Positions 1-9,678 of a stretch of DNA of 64,000 nt are shown here, piece by piece. The first letter of the stretch is position 1. Every line of letters begins with the position of its first letter. The translations under genes were made by a program, and so were the position numbers. Origin of the DNA: Pseudomonas sp. JAI120 (GTDB taxonomy: Bacteria; Pseudomonadota; Gammaproteobacteria; Pseudomonadales; Pseudomonadaceae). The notes beneath the pieces are model-generated. The model worked only from the letters and a program-made list of their open reading frames with translations, had not been told where the DNA came from and made no database searches. The DNA is taken from assembly GCF_014207255.1 (NCBI RefSeq), contig NZ_JACHCZ010000001.1:2037378-2101377 (forward strand). The letters are read 5' to 3'.

Positions 1-437
1 AACACCGCGCGCACGGTCAACGGCGCATCGCCATTGGCCACGCGCTTTTGCGACAGGTGATCCGCCACGGCAAGGATGCCGCCAAGGTTATCCGAGGGAT
101 GACCCCATTCGGCAGCGAGCCAGGTGTCGTTGTAGTCGAGCCAGCGCACGATGCAGCCAATGTCCCAGGCCGCCTTGACCGGGTCCAGGCGAAACGACGT
201 GCCCGGCACCCGCGCGCCGAACGGCACCACCGTGCCCTCGACAATCGGCCCCAGGTGCTTGGTGCACTCGGGAAAACGCAGGGCCAGCAGGCCGCAACCG
301 AGGGTGTCCATCAGGCAGTTGCGGGCGGTGTCGAGGGCGGCTTGGGAGTCGATGTGGTAGTTGAGGACGTAGTCGGCAATGTCCTGCAGGACCTGGTCGT
401 AGTCGGGGCGGTTGTTCTGGTCGACGTTGGTGCTCAT
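1..437 (-). CDS. prpD: 2-methylcitrate dehydratase PrpD, N-terminal part (runs off window)
   Basis: Only the first 145 residues are in the window; the gene continues beyond position 1. The protein belongs to the MmgE/PrpD family, which dehydrates 2-methylcitrate in the cytoplasmic methylcitrate cycle. The visible part carries the family-typical segment [20 protein letters not shown] around residues 98-117. The start ATG at 437 is preceded by a GGAG seven bases upstream. It is the last visible gene of the minus-strand prp operon, 130 bases after prpF, with a REP hairpin in that gap. AcnD/PrpF already supply a dehydration route, so PrpD may be partly redundant here, as in other pseudomonads that keep both. 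Confidence 0.93.
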   Translation of the reverse strand, partial: MSTNVDQNNRPDYDQVLQDIADYVLNYHIDSQAALDTARNCLMDTLGCGLLALRFPECTKHLGPIVEGTVVPFGARVPGTSFRLDPVKAAWDIGCIVRWLDYNDTWLAAEWGHPSDNLGGILAVADHLSQKRVANGDAPLTVRAV

Positions 438-520
438 GGCAGATCTCCAAAGTGAGTTAGGGTTGCTGCATCCTCAGGGTCAGGGTTGATCGTTTCGCAG
501 GTCTGAATGCCTGTTTATGA

Positions 521-550
521 CTGTGGGAGGGAGCTTGCCCGCTCCCACAG
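521..550. repeat. single REP hairpin between prpF and prpD
   Basis: A 30-base near-perfect palindrome (CTGTGGGAG on the left, CTCCCACAG on the right, around a short GC-rich centre). This is the fluorescens-type REP core. It lies within the prp operon in the only sizeable gap and may modulate message stability or termination before prpD. Confidence 0.85.
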
Positions 551-567
551 GGGATTGGTGTTGGACT

Positions 568-1758
568 TTAGAAAGAGTCGCCGGGTACGCGGACGAAACC
601 CTCCATCAACACCCGTGCACTGCGGCTCATGATGGCTTTCTTCACCACCCATTCACCGTTCACCTGGGTGGCTTCAGCCCCCACCCGCAACGTGCCGGAC
701 GGATGCCCGAAGCGCACGGCATTACGCTCCACGCCGCCTGCAGCGAGGTTGACCAAGGTGCCGGAAATCGCCGCCGCCGTGCCGATCGCCACCGCCGCCG
801 TGCCCATCATCGCGTGGTGCAGCTTGCCCATGGACAGGGCGCGCACCAGCAAATCCACATCGCCGGCCTTGATCGCCTTGCCGCTGGACGCCACGTAATC
901 CGCAGGCTTGGCCACAAACGCCACCTTCGGCGTGTGCTGGCGCTGGGCGGCTTCGTCGAGGTGTTTGATCAGCCCCATGCGCAACGCGCCATAGGCCCGT
1001 ACGGTCTCGAACATCGCCAGGGCCTTGGGGTCGCTGTTGATCGCGCCTTGCAGCTCGGTGCCGGTGTAACCGAGGTCTTCGGCGTTGATGAAAATCGTCG
1101 GGATGCCAGCGTTGATCAGCGTGGCCTTGAAGGAGCCGACACCCGGCACTTCGAGGTCGTCGACCAGGTTGCCGGTGGGGAACATCGAGCCGCCGCCGCC
1201 CTCTTCTTCCGCCGCCGGGTCCATGAATTCCAGCTGCACTTCGGCAGCCGAAAAGGTCACGCCGTCCAGTTCGAAGTCGCCGGTTTCCTGCACCGCACCG
1301 TCGGTGATCGGCACGTGGGCAATGATGGTCTTGCCGATATTGGCCTGCCACACCCGCACCACGGCCACACCGTTGCGGGGCACGCGGGCCGCATCGACCA
1401 GCCCGGCGCTGATGGCGAACGAACCCACCGCCGCCGACAGGTTGCCGCAGTTACCACTCCAGTCGACAAAGGGTTTGTCGATGGAGACCTGGCCAAACAG
1501 GTAGTCCACGTCGTGATCGGCGCGAGTGCTTTTGGCGAGAATTACGGTTTTGCTGGTGCTCGATGTGGCGCCGCCCATGCCGTCGATTTGCTTGTCGTAG
1601 GGATCGGGGCTGCCGATCACCCGTAGCAGCAAGGCATCCCGCGCCGCTCCCGGCACCTGCGCCGACTCGGGCAGGTCCTGGAGGCGGAAAAATACGCCCT
1701 TGCTGGTGCCGCCACGCATATAGGTGGCGGGGATCTTGATTTGCGCTGCGTGTGCCAT
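568..1758 (-). CDS. prpF: 2-methylaconitate cis-trans isomerase PrpF
   Basis: 396-residue PrpF-family isomerase. PrpF converts the 2-methylaconitate isomer made by AcnD into the isomer used by aconitase-type hydratases, so AcnD depends on it. The N-terminus reads IKIPATYMRGGTSKG, the family's conserved opening, and a glycine/serine-rich SGNCGN loop follows near residue 110. The start at 1758 is chosen over the in-frame ATG at 1764 because GAGG lies six bases before the former and touches the latter. It follows acnD by 11 bases, indicating co-transcription. Confidence 0.96.
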   Translation of the reverse strand: MAHAAQIKIPATYMRGGTSKGVFFRLQDLPESAQVPGAARDALLLRVIGSPDPYDKQIDGMGGATSSTSKTVILAKSTRADHDVDYLFGQVSIDKPFVDWSGNCGNLSAAVGSFAISAGLVDAARVPRNGVAVVRVWQANIGKTIIAHVPITDGAVQETGDFELDGVTFSAAEVQLEFMDPAAEEEGGGGSMFPTGNLVDDLEVPGVGSFKATLINAGIPTIFINAEDLGYTGTELQGAINSDPKALAMFETVRAYGALRMGLIKHLDEAAQRQHTPKVAFVAKPADYVASSGKAIKAGDVDLLVRALSMGKLHHAMMGTAAVAIGTAAAISGTLVNLAAGGVERNAVRFGHPSGTLRVGAEATQVNGEWVVKKAIMSRSARVLMEGFVRVPGDSF

Positions 1759-1769
1759 GGTCATCCTCT

Positions 1770-4364
1770 TCAGGCGGTGGTCGCCGATTCCAGGAAATCC
1801 TGGGCAAAACGTTGCAACACGCCGCCCGCCTCGTAGATCGACACTTCTTCGGCGGTGTCCAGGCGGCACGTCACCGGCACCTCGACACGTTCGCCATCCT
1901 TGCGATTGATCACCAGCGTCAGCTGCGCACGCGGGGTGCGTTGGCCGATCACGTCGTAGGTTTCGCTGCCCTCAATCTGCAGGGTGTGACGGTCGGTGCC
2001 CGGCAGGAACTCCAGCGGCAACACGCCCATGCCTACCAGGTTGGTGCGGTGGATGCGCTCGAAACCTTCGGCGGCAATCGCTTCCACACCCGCCAGACGA
2101 ACGCCCTTGGCGGCCCAGTCGCGGGACGAGCCCTGGCCGTAGTCGGCGCCGGCAATGATGATCAGCGGCTGCTTGCGTTCCATATAGGTTTCGATGGCTT
2201 CCCACATGCGCGTGACCTTGCCTTCCGGTTCGATCCGCGCCAGGGAGCCCTGCTTGACCTTGCCGTTCTCCCGCACCATTTCGTTGAACAGTTTCGGGTT
2301 GGCGAACGTCGCGCGCTGCGCGGTCAGGTGGTCGCCACGGTGAGTGGCGTAGGAGTTGAAGTCGACTTCCGGCAGGCCCATTTTCGCCAGGTATTCGCCG
2401 GCGGCGCTGTCGAGCATGATCGCGTTGGACGGCGACAGGTGATCGGTGGTGATGTTGTCCGGCAGCACCGCCAGCGGGCGCATGCCCTTGAGCGGCCGCG
2501 CACCGGCCAGCGCGCCTTCCCAGTACGGTGGACGGCGGATATAGGTGCTCTGCGGGCGCCAGTCGTACAGCGGCGCGACTTTCGGGCCGGTGTCTTCGTG
2601 AATCGCGAACATCGGGATATACACCGCGCGGAACTGCTCCGGCTTGACCGAGGCCTTGACCACCGCGTCGATTTCTTCATCGCTCGGCCAGATGTCCTGC
2701 AGGCGGATTTCCTTGCCGTCGGCGTCGAAGCCGAGCACGTCCTTCTCGATGTCGAAACGGATGGTGCCGGCAATGGCATAGGCCACCACCAGCGGCGGCG
2801 AAGCCAGGAACGCCTGCTTGGCGTACGGGTGAATACGCCCGTCGAAGTTACGGTTACCCGAGAGCACGGCGGTGGCGTACAGGTCGCGGTCGATGATCTC
2901 TTGCTGGATCACCGGGTCGAGCGCGCCGGACATGCCGTTGCAGGTAGTGCAGGCAAACGCCACCACACCAAAGCCGAGCTTTTCCAACTCATGACCGAGG
3001 CCGGCTTCTTCCAGGTACATGGCCACGGTTTTCGAACCGGGTGCCAGGGACGACTTGACCCACGGCTTGCGCGTCAACCCAAGCCTGTTGGCGTTACGCG
3101 CCAGCAGCCCGGCGGCGATCACGTTGCGCGGGTTACTGGTGTTGGTGCAACTGGTGATGGCGGCGATGATCACTGCGCCGTCGGGCATTTGCCCCGGCAC
3201 TTCATCCCACTGGCCGGAGATGCCTTTGGCGGCCAGGTCGCGGGTGGCGACGCGGGCGTGCGGGTTGCTCGGGCCAGCCATGTTGCGCACGACACTGGAC
3301 AGGTCGAAGGTGAGGCCACGCTCGTACTGCGCACCTTTAAGGTCGTCTGCCCACAAGCCGGTATGACGGGCGTATTGCTCGACCAGGGTGACTTGTTCGT
3401 CTTCGCGGCCGGTGAGTTTCAGGTAGGCGATGGTCTGCTGGTCGATATAAAACATTGCCGCCGTGGCGCCGTATTCCGGGGCCATGTTGGAGATAGTCGC
3501 GCGGTCACCGAGGGTCAGTTTGGAGGCGCCCTCGCCAAAGAACTCCAGCCACGCACCGACCACTTTCTGTTGACGCAGGAACTCGGTCAGGGCCAGCACC
3601 ATGTCGGTGGCAGTGATGCCTGGCAGCAGCTTGCCGGTCAGTTCGACGCCGACGCTTTCCGGCAGGCGCATCCACGAGGCGCGGCCAAGCATGACGCTCT
3701 CGGCTTCGAGGCCGCCGACGCCAATGGCGATCACGCCCAGGGCATCGACGTGGGGGGTGTGGCTGTCGGTGCCGACGCAGGTATCCGGGAAGGCCACACC
3801 ATCACGCACCTGGATCACCGGGGACATTTTCTCCAGGTTGATCTGGTGCATGATGCCGTTGCCCGGCGGGATCACATCGACGTTCTTGAAGGCCTTTTTG
3901 GTCCACTCGATAAAGTGGAAGCGGTCTTCGTTGCGACGGTCTTCGATGGCGCGGTTTTTCTCGAATGCGTCCGGGTCGAAACCGCCGGCTTCGACGGCCA
4001 GGGAGTGGTCGACGATCAACTGGGTCGGTACCACCGGGTTGACCTGGGCCGGGTCGCCGCCTTGCAGCGCGATGGCGTCACGCAGGCCGGCGAGGTCGAC
4101 CAGCGCGGTCTGGCCGAGAATGTCGTGGCACACCACGCGGGCCGGGAACCAGGGGAAGTCGAGGTCGCGCTTGCGTTCGATCAGTTGGCTCAGGGAAGCA
4201 TTGAGGGTGGCCGGGTCGCAGCGGCGCACCAGGTTCTCGGCGAGCACACGAGAGGTGTAGGGCAATGTGGCGTAGGCGCCGGGGCTGATTGCATCGACGG
4301 CCGCGCGGGCATCGAAGTAATCCAGGCGGCTGCCGGGGAGCGGTTTGCGAAATTCAGTGTTCAT
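1770..4364 (-). CDS. acnD: Fe/S-dependent 2-methylisocitrate dehydratase AcnD
   Basis: 864-residue aconitase-superfamily enzyme of the methylcitrate cycle, dehydrating 2-methylcitrate to 2-methylaconitate with a [4Fe-4S] cluster. The three cluster cysteines appear as one in ITSCTNTSNPRN (about residue 405) and two in FACTTCNG (about 471 and 474). The substrate motif VGTDSHTPH is present near residue 195, and the C-terminal swivel domain carries GADYGQGSSRDWA. Length and domain order match AcnD. The next gene is prpF; the pair is the usual alternative to PrpD. A 195-base gap to prpC holds a REP doublet. Confidence 0.97.
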   Translation of the reverse strand: MNTEFRKPLPGSRLDYFDARAAVDAISPGAYATLPYTSRVLAENLVRRCDPATLNASLSQLIERKRDLDFPWFPARVVCHDILGQTALVDLAGLRDAIALQGGDPAQVNPVVPTQLIVDHSLAVEAGGFDPDAFEKNRAIEDRRNEDRFHFIEWTKKAFKNVDVIPPGNGIMHQINLEKMSPVIQVRDGVAFPDTCVGTDSHTPHVDALGVIAIGVGGLEAESVMLGRASWMRLPESVGVELTGKLLPGITATDMVLALTEFLRQQKVVGAWLEFFGEGASKLTLGDRATISNMAPEYGATAAMFYIDQQTIAYLKLTGREDEQVTLVEQYARHTGLWADDLKGAQYERGLTFDLSSVVRNMAGPSNPHARVATRDLAAKGISGQWDEVPGQMPDGAVIIAAITSCTNTSNPRNVIAAGLLARNANRLGLTRKPWVKSSLAPGSKTVAMYLEEAGLGHELEKLGFGVVAFACTTCNGMSGALDPVIQQEIIDRDLYATAVLSGNRNFDGRIHPYAKQAFLASPPLVVAYAIAGTIRFDIEKDVLGFDADGKEIRLQDIWPSDEEIDAVVKASVKPEQFRAVYIPMFAIHEDTGPKVAPLYDWRPQSTYIRRPPYWEGALAGARPLKGMRPLAVLPDNITTDHLSPSNAIMLDSAAGEYLAKMGLPEVDFNSYATHRGDHLTAQRATFANPKLFNEMVRENGKVKQGSLARIEPEGKVTRMWEAIETYMERKQPLIIIAGADYGQGSSRDWAAKGVRLAGVEAIAAEGFERIHRTNLVGMGVLPLEFLPGTDRHTLQIEGSETYDVIGQRTPRAQLTLVINRKDGERVEVPVTCRLDTAEEVSIYEAGGVLQRFAQDFLESATTA

Positions 4365-4430
4365 CGTCAGGACTCGGTCACGGTGATTGCAAACGGAACC
4401 GGCTGATCCGGGGCTGGAATGCGATTCAAA

Positions 4431-4520
4431 TGTGGGAGGGGGCTTGCTCCCGATGGCGGTGTATCAGTTGCTATAGGTTTGAATGACACACCACCATCGG
4501 GGGCAAGCCCCCTCCCACAC
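4431..4520. repeat. REP doublet (REPIN) in the prpC-acnD gap
   Basis: Two REP cores in inverted orientation, with TGTGGGAGGGGGCTTGC on the left and its near reverse complement ending at 4520, separated by a non-conserved loop. The GTGGGAG ends face outward, the usual REPIN arrangement. It lies inside the prp operon and could fold into a long hairpin in the message. Confidence 0.9.
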
Positions 4521-4559
4521 TGGGTCCGGTTTCCACTTCGGGATCGTCGGTATTCCCAT

Positions 4560-5687
4560 TCAGCGACGTTCGATTGGCACGAACTTGCGCTGTTCAACGC
4601 CGGTGTACTCGGCGCTTGGACGGATGATGCGGTTGTTGGCACGCTGCTCAAATACGTGGGCCGCCCAGCCTGTAAGCCGCGAGCAGACGAAGATCGGCGT
4701 GAACAGCTTGGTCGGGATGCCCATGAAGTGGTACGCCGAGGCATGGTAGAAGTCGGCGTTGGGGAACAGTTTTTTCTGTTCCCACATGGTCTTGTCGATG
4801 GCTTCGGAGACCGGGAACAGCACGGTGTCGCCCACTTCGTCAGCGAGTTTTTTCGACCAGCCCTTGATCACTTCATTACGCGGGTCGTTGTCTTTATAGA
4901 TGGCGTGGCCGAAGCCCATGATCTTGTCCTTGCGCGCCAGCATGCCGAGGGTGCCTTCGACGGCTTCCTCCGCCGAGCCGAAACGCTCGATCATTTCCAT
5001 CGCCGCTTCGTTGGCGCCGCCGTGCAGCGGGCCGCGCAGGGAGCCTATGGCGGCGGTGACGCAGGAATACAGGTCGGACAATGTCGAGGCACACACCCGC
5101 GCGGTGAACGTCGAGGCGTTGAACTCGTGCTCGGCGTAAAGGATCAACGACACGTTCATGACTTTTTCATGCAGCTCGCTCGGCTTCTTGCCGTGCAGCA
5201 GGTGCAGGAAGTGGCCGCCGATGCTCGGCTCGTCGGTCACGCAGTCGATGCGCTTGCCGTCGTGGCTGAAGCGGTACCAGTAGCACATGATCGCCGGGAA
5301 CGCGGCGAGCAGGCGGTCAGTCACGTCGCGTTGCACGCTGAAGTCTTTTTCCGGCTCGATATTGCCGAGGAACGAGCAACCGGTGCGCATCACGTCCATT
5401 GGGTGGGCGTCTGCGGGGATGCGTTCGAGCACTTCTTTCAGCGCTTGCGGCAGGTCACGCAGCTTGCTCAGCCTGGCGCTGTAGGCGGCCAGTTCGGCCT
5501 GGGTCGGCAGTTCGCCGTACAGCAGCAGATAAGCGACTTCTTCAAACTGCGCATCGGCCGCCAGTTCGCGCACATCGTAGCCACGGTAGGTCAAGCCGGC
5601 ACCAGCCTGGCCCACGGTGGACAGTGCGGTCTGCCCGGCGACCTGGCCACGCAGGCCGGCACCACTCAATACTTTTGCTTCAGCCAT
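4560..5687 (-). CDS. prpC: 2-methylcitrate synthase PrpC
   Basis: 375-residue citrate-synthase-fold enzyme condensing propionyl-CoA with oxaloacetate. The two catalytic histidine regions are visible as GPLHGGANE (about residue 219) and MGFGHAIYKDNDPR (about 258), and the C-terminal RLTGWAAHVFEQ and NNRIIRPSAEYTG blocks hold the conserved Asp/Arg-type active-site surroundings. The short length and position between prpB and acnD separate it from the TCA-cycle citrate synthase. It starts 42 bases after prpB ends. Confidence 0.97.
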   Translation of the reverse strand: MAEAKVLSGAGLRGQVAGQTALSTVGQAGAGLTYRGYDVRELAADAQFEEVAYLLLYGELPTQAELAAYSARLSKLRDLPQALKEVLERIPADAHPMDVMRTGCSFLGNIEPEKDFSVQRDVTDRLLAAFPAIMCYWYRFSHDGKRIDCVTDEPSIGGHFLHLLHGKKPSELHEKVMNVSLILYAEHEFNASTFTARVCASTLSDLYSCVTAAIGSLRGPLHGGANEAAMEMIERFGSAEEAVEGTLGMLARKDKIMGFGHAIYKDNDPRNEVIKGWSKKLADEVGDTVLFPVSEAIDKTMWEQKKLFPNADFYHASAYHFMGIPTKLFTPIFVCSRLTGWAAHVFEQRANNRIIRPSAEYTGVEQRKFVPIERR

Positions 5688-5729
5688 GGTTTTTCTCCAA
5701 TTTTGTCGTTATTCAGGGAGGCGTGTTCG

Positions 5730-6623
5730 TCACTTTTTCGCGGCGAACAGCGCGTCAAGCTTCTGCTCGAAGGTGTGGTAATCGATGCGATCGTAAAGCT
5801 CCATGCGGGTTTGCATGGTGTCGATCACGTTCTGTTGGGTGCCGTCGCGACGGATCGCGGTGTAGACGTTCTCGGCGGCCTTGTTCATGGCACGGAAGGC
5901 CGAGAGCGGGTACAGCACGATTGAAACATCGGCAGATTTCAACTGTTCGGTGGTGTACAGCGGCGTCGCGCCGAACTCGGTGATGTTGGCCAGGATCGGC
6001 GCCTTCACACGGGCGGCGAACAGTTTGTACATCTCCAGTTCAGTGATGGCTTCCGGGAACACCATGTCGGCGCCGGCTTCGATGCAGGCGGCGGCACGCT
6101 CCAGGGCAGACTCCAGGCCTTCGACGGCCAGGGCATCGGTACGCGCCATGATCACGAAGCTGTCATCGGTGCGCGCGTCCACGGCGGCCTTGATGCGGTC
6201 GACCATTTCCTGCTGGGACACGATCTCTTTGTTCGGACGATGGCCGCAGCGCTTGGCGCCGACCTGGTCTTCGATATGAATCGCGGCGGCACCGAACTTG
6301 ATCATCGATTTGACGGTGCGCGCGACGTTGAACGCCGAGGAACCGAAACCGGTGTCCACGTCCACCAGCAGCGGCAGGTCGCAGACATCAGTGATACGGC
6401 GCACGTCGGTGAGTACGTCATCCAGGCCAGTGATGCCCAGGTCCGGCACGCCGAGGGAACCGGCCGCCACCCCGCCGCCCGACAGGTAGATCGCCTTGAA
6501 GCCGGCGCGCTTGGCCAGCAACGCGTGGTTGGCGTTGATCGCGCCGACCACCTGCAAAGGGTGCTCGCTGGCGACCGCGTCACGGAAACGCTGGCCGGGT
6601 GTGCTTTTGTTGTTCGAACTCAT
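5730..6623 (-). CDS. prpB: methylisocitrate lyase PrpB
   Basis: 297-residue isocitrate-lyase superfamily enzyme that splits 2-methylisocitrate into pyruvate and succinate. The signature [14 protein letters not shown] near residue 122 contains the catalytic cysteine, and [10 protein letters not shown] near residue 86 supplies the Mg-binding aspartates. The start ATG at 6623 overlaps the stop of the GntR gene by four bases (ATGA), so the regulator and prpB are translationally coupled in one operon. Confidence 0.97.
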   Translation of the reverse strand: MSSNNKSTPGQRFRDAVASEHPLQVVGAINANHALLAKRAGFKAIYLSGGGVAAGSLGVPDLGITGLDDVLTDVRRITDVCDLPLLVDVDTGFGSSAFNVARTVKSMIKFGAAAIHIEDQVGAKRCGHRPNKEIVSQQEMVDRIKAAVDARTDDSFVIMARTDALAVEGLESALERAAACIEAGADMVFPEAITELEMYKLFAARVKAPILANITEFGATPLYTTEQLKSADVSIVLYPLSAFRAMNKAAENVYTAIRRDGTQQNVIDTMQTRMELYDRIDYHTFEQKLDALFAAKK

Positions 6624-7330
6624 GACTCACCTCTATCAGGGGCGCCGCCTGGGAAATGACGGGCAATATTGCGTTTGGAAGCACCGATATGCCGGCGCAT
6701 CAACAACTCGGCCAGTTCACCGTCGCGATCGGCAATCGCATCAAGAATGCGGTGATGCTCGGCAAAGGCCTGGCGTGGACGATTGGGGGTGGCGGAGAAC
6801 TGGATGCGGTACATGCGCACCAGCTGGTACAGCTCGCCGCAGAGCATTTGAGTGAGCGTGCGGTTACCCGCACCTTGAATGATCCGGTAATGAAAATCGA
6901 AGTCGCCTTCTTGCTGGTAGTAGCCGACACCCGCCTGGAACGCTGCGTCGCGCTCATGGGTGTGCAACACCTGGCGCAGCTCTTCGATCTCCACGTCGGT
7001 CATGCGCTCGGCGGCCAGGCGACAGGCCATGCCTTCCAGGGACTCGCGGATTTCATACAGTTCAACCAGCTCGGCGTGGCTCAAGGACACGACCCGGGCG
7101 CCCACATGAGGTACGCGCACCAGCAGGCGCTGGCCTTCCAGGCGGTGGATCGCCTCGCGCAGCGGGCCACGGCTGATGCCGTAGGTGCGAGCCAGTTCCG
7201 GCTCGGAAATCTTGCTGCCGGGAGCGATCTCACCCTTGACGATGGCGGCCTGAATGCGTCGGAAGACGTTCTCGGACATCGTTTGGGATTCGTCCGACGC
7301 CATTATCGGAGCTTCTGATTGACCCAGCAT
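6620..7330 (-). CDS. GntR-family regulator of the prp operon (FCD domain)
   Basis: 236-residue transcription factor. Residues about 20-85 form the GntR winged helix ([20 protein letters not shown], then [17 protein letters not shown]), and the rest is an FCD ligand domain with the metal-site pattern DFDFHYRI. It is the first gene of the prp operon and overlaps prpB by four bases, so it probably senses a methylcitrate-cycle intermediate and also controls itself. A perfect palindrome at 7404-7415 and a partial copy at 7331-7342, directly before the start, are likely operators. The ATG at 7330 is preferred; a further in-frame ATG at 7303 is possible. Confidence 0.9.
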   Translation of the reverse strand: MLGQSEAPIMASDESQTMSENVFRRIQAAIVKGEIAPGSKISEPELARTYGISRGPLREAIHRLEGQRLLVRVPHVGARVVSLSHAELVELYEIRESLEGMACRLAAERMTDVEIEELRQVLHTHERDAAFQAGVGYYQQEGDFDFHYRIIQGAGNRTLTQMLCGELYQLVRMYRIQFSATPNRPRQAFAEHHRILDAIADRDGELAELLMRRHIGASKRNIARHFPGGAPDRGES

Positions 7331-7342
7331 ATTGTCGACACC
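7331..7342. promoter_or_regulatory. second, partial GntR operator at the regulator start
   Basis: ATTGTCGACACC matches ten of twelve positions of the perfect palindrome at 7404-7415 and touches the start codon of the GntR gene. Occupancy here would block transcription elongation or initiation, consistent with autoregulation. The role is inferred. Confidence 0.5.
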
Positions 7343-7403
7343 TTTGAAAGCAATGCGGCAAAAACTAGCCAATAAACCGCCACCAGTCAAAGAATAAATC
7401 GAT

Positions 7404-7415
7404 ATTGTCGACAAT
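7404..7415. promoter_or_regulatory. GntR operator palindrome upstream of the prp operon
   Basis: ATTGTCGACAAT is a perfect 12-base palindrome and fits the general TTGT-N2-ACAA pattern of FadR-type GntR sites. It lies 74 bases upstream of the regulator's start codon, with a near-copy at 7331. The sequence is direct; assignment to the adjacent GntR protein is inference. Confidence 0.65.
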
Positions 7416-7603
7416 CGTCTAATAATCCCGGCTGCACGCCCTCAGGGCATGGCCGGCTGCCAGCGCTGGCGCCAAAAAAGCATCATGTTAGAATGCCCGC
7501 CGCATTTGCCTGACATCACTTGATGAAACGGCGCACGAAGGGAGCTTGCGCAGCAATGCCAGTCGCCTTGAATTGAACATCGCACTGCACCGCCTCAGGA
7601 TCT

Positions 7604-8140
7604 ATGAGACTCAAGCCCTTCCCCCTACTGTTTTGCCTATTGTCCATGCCGAGCCTTGGCGCTGCCGCCGAGAAGACTGTGTATGGCCTCAATGAATACG
7701 CCCAATTGGCCGGCATCGACCTGGAAGTAGCCGCCAAGCTCGACACCGGCGCCAAGACCGCCTCCCTCAGCGCCCGCGACATCAAGCGCTTCAAGCGCAA
7801 CGGCGAATCCTGGGTGCGCTTCTACCTGGCCATCGACACCGCCCATTCCCATCCCATCGAACGTCCCCTGGCCCGCGTCAGCAAGATCAAGCGTCGCGCC
7901 GGCGACTACGACCCCGATGAGGACAAGAACTACACCGCCCGTCCCGTGATTGCCCTGGATATCTGCATGGGCACCGCTTTACGCAGCATCGAAGTGAACT
8001 TGACTGACCGCAGCGCTTTCCAATATCCGCTGCTGATCGGCTCCGAAGCGCTCAAACGCTTTGATGCGCTGGTCGACCCCAGTCTTAAATACGCAGCAGG
8101 CAAACCTGCCTGCGCCGCCGACGCTCATACCGCCGAGTAA
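7604..8140 (+). CDS. exported retropepsin-like aspartic protease (PF05618, named Zn_protease)
   Basis: 178-residue protein with a signal peptide (residues 1-22, cut near GAAAE). The core KLDTGAKTASLSA at about residue 46 is the DTGA active-site motif of single-domain retropepsin-like proteases; the family was long annotated as ATP-dependent zinc protease, but no zinc or ATP motif is visible. It is the first of three closely spaced genes, 5 bases before the dead transglutaminase. It probably acts in the periplasm. Substrate is unknown. ATG at 7604 follows CAGGA. Confidence 0.85.
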   Translation: MRLKPFPLLFCLLSMPSLGAAAEKTVYGLNEYAQLAGIDLEVAAKLDTGAKTASLSARDIKRFKRNGESWVRFYLAIDTAHSHPIERPLARVSKIKRRAGDYDPDEDKNYTARPVIALDICMGTALRSIEVNLTDRSAFQYPLLIGSEALKRFDALVDPSLKYAAGKPACAADAHTAE

Positions 8141-8145
8141 ACCGA

Positions 8146-9678
8146 ATGCGCGCTCTAACCCTACACCTGAGAATCCTGATCGCCATCCTGGTGGTGTTGG
8201 GTATTTCGGTCACCGCCTACCAGATCTTCGTGCTGGGCATTCCCGTCACCGAGGACGCCACCGACGACTTGTGGAACATCGACGCCAAGGTCGAGTTCGT
8301 CGCCAACCCGAAAGACCCGGTGAAGATCCAGATGTTCGTGCCGCCCTTGAGCCGCGACTTCGTCAGTCTTAATGAGAGCTTTATCTCCAATAACTACGGG
8401 GTCAGCGTCAACCGCATCGACGGCAACCGTAAGGTCACCTGGTCGGCACGCCGCGCCAAGGGCAACCAGACCCTGTATTACCGCCTGGTGCTGACCAAGC
8501 GCTACAGCGGCGAAAAAACCAAGATCAAGGGCCCGACCTTCCGCGACAGTATTGCCGTGGAAGGCCCGGAGAAAATCGCCGCCGAGGCCCTGCTGGCGCC
8601 GATTCGCCAGCATTCGGCCGACGTCGAGACCTTCATCACCGAAGCCATCAAGCGCACCAACAACCTCAACGACGACAATGTGAAGCTGTTGCTGGCCGGC
8701 GACCCGTCGACGCCGCACAAGGCCAAGATCGTCGAGTTGCTGCTGTCCATTGCCCATGTGCCGGTGGAAAAGGTCCACACCATCCGCCTGGTGGCCGACC
8801 AGCCGCAAAGCCCGGAGCTGTGGCTGCGTAGCTTCAATGGCAACGACTGGCTGTACTTCAACCCGGAAACCGGCGAACCGGGCCTGCCCGCCGACCGCCT
8901 GCTGTGGTGGACCGGCGATGAAAACCTGATCACCGTCGATGGCGGCAAGAAAGCCATGGTCACCTTCAGCTTGAACAACAGCGAAATGAACGCGATTCGC
9001 CTGGCCAAGCTGACCGACGAGAACACCGACGCCAACTTCCTCGAATACTCGCTGTACGGCCTGCCGCTGCAAACCCAGCAGACCTTCATGATCATGGTGA
9101 TGATCCCGATTGGCGTGCTGGTGATCCTGATCCTGCGCAACCTGATCGGCCTGCAGACCCTGGGCACCTTTACCCCGGTGCTGATTGCCCTGGCGTTCCG
9201 AGAGACACAGCTGGGCTTCGGGATTGTGCTGTTCACGATTATCACGGCGCTGGGCCTGTCCCTCAGGTCGTACCTGGAACACTTGAAGTTGCAGATGCTG
9301 CCGAGGTTGTCGGTGGTGCTGACCTTCGTGGTGGTGTTGATCGCGGCCATCAGCCTGTTCAGCCACAAGCTGGGGCTGGAGCGCGGGTTGTCGGTGGCGC
9401 TGTTCCCGATGGTGATTTTGACCATGACCATCGAACGCCTGTCGATCACCTGGGAAGAGCGCGGCGCCAGCCATGCCATGAAAGTGGCGATTGGTACGCT
9501 GTTCGCCGCGTCCCTGGCGCACATCATCATGAGCGTGCCGGAGCTGATCTACTTCGTATTCACTTTCCCGGCGATCCTGCTGATCCTGGTGGGCTTCATG
9601 CTGGCCATGGGGCGCTATCGTGGCTACCGCCTGACCGAGCTGGTGCGATTCAAGGCCTTCCTCAAGGCTGATTCGTAA
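8146..9678 (+). CDS. inactive transglutaminase fused to 7-TM domain
   Basis: 510-residue inner-membrane protein. One TM helix (about residues 7-28) is followed by a periplasmic transglutaminase-like domain to about residue 300, then about six helices to the C-terminus. The transglutaminase Cys-His-Asp triad is gone: the region that should carry GxC reads GDPSTPH, and the His and Asp motifs read ELWLRSF and YFNPETG. It is therefore a binding or scaffold module. It sits between the protease gene (5 bases upstream) and the ATP-grasp gene (1-base overlap, TAATG), so the three are a tight operon. Confidence 0.88.
   Translation: MRALTLHLRILIAILVVLGISVTAYQIFVLGIPVTEDATDDLWNIDAKVEFVANPKDPVKIQMFVPPLSRDFVSLNESFISNNYGVSVNRIDGNRKVTWSARRAKGNQTLYYRLVLTKRYSGEKTKIKGPTFRDSIAVEGPEKIAAEALLAPIRQHSADVETFITEAIKRTNNLNDDNVKLLLAGDPSTPHKAKIVELLLSIAHVPVEKVHTIRLVADQPQSPELWLRSFNGNDWLYFNPETGEPGLPADRLLWWTGDENLITVDGGKKAMVTFSLNNSEMNAIRLAKLTDENTDANFLEYSLYGLPLQTQQTFMIMVMIPIGVLVILILRNLIGLQTLGTFTPVLIALAFRETQLGFGIVLFTIITALGLSLRSYLEHLKLQMLPRLSVVLTFVVVLIAAISLFSHKLGLERGLSVALFPMVILTMTIERLSITWEERGASHAMKVAIGTLFAASLAHIIMSVPELIYFVFTFPAILLILVGFMLAMGRYRGYRLTELVRFKAFLKADS

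Noticed and set aside
1752..4406. 884-codon plus-strand open frame
   Set aside because: It is antisense to acnD across its whole length, and the encoded sequence has no recognisable domain. Long antisense frames are common in high-GC genes.
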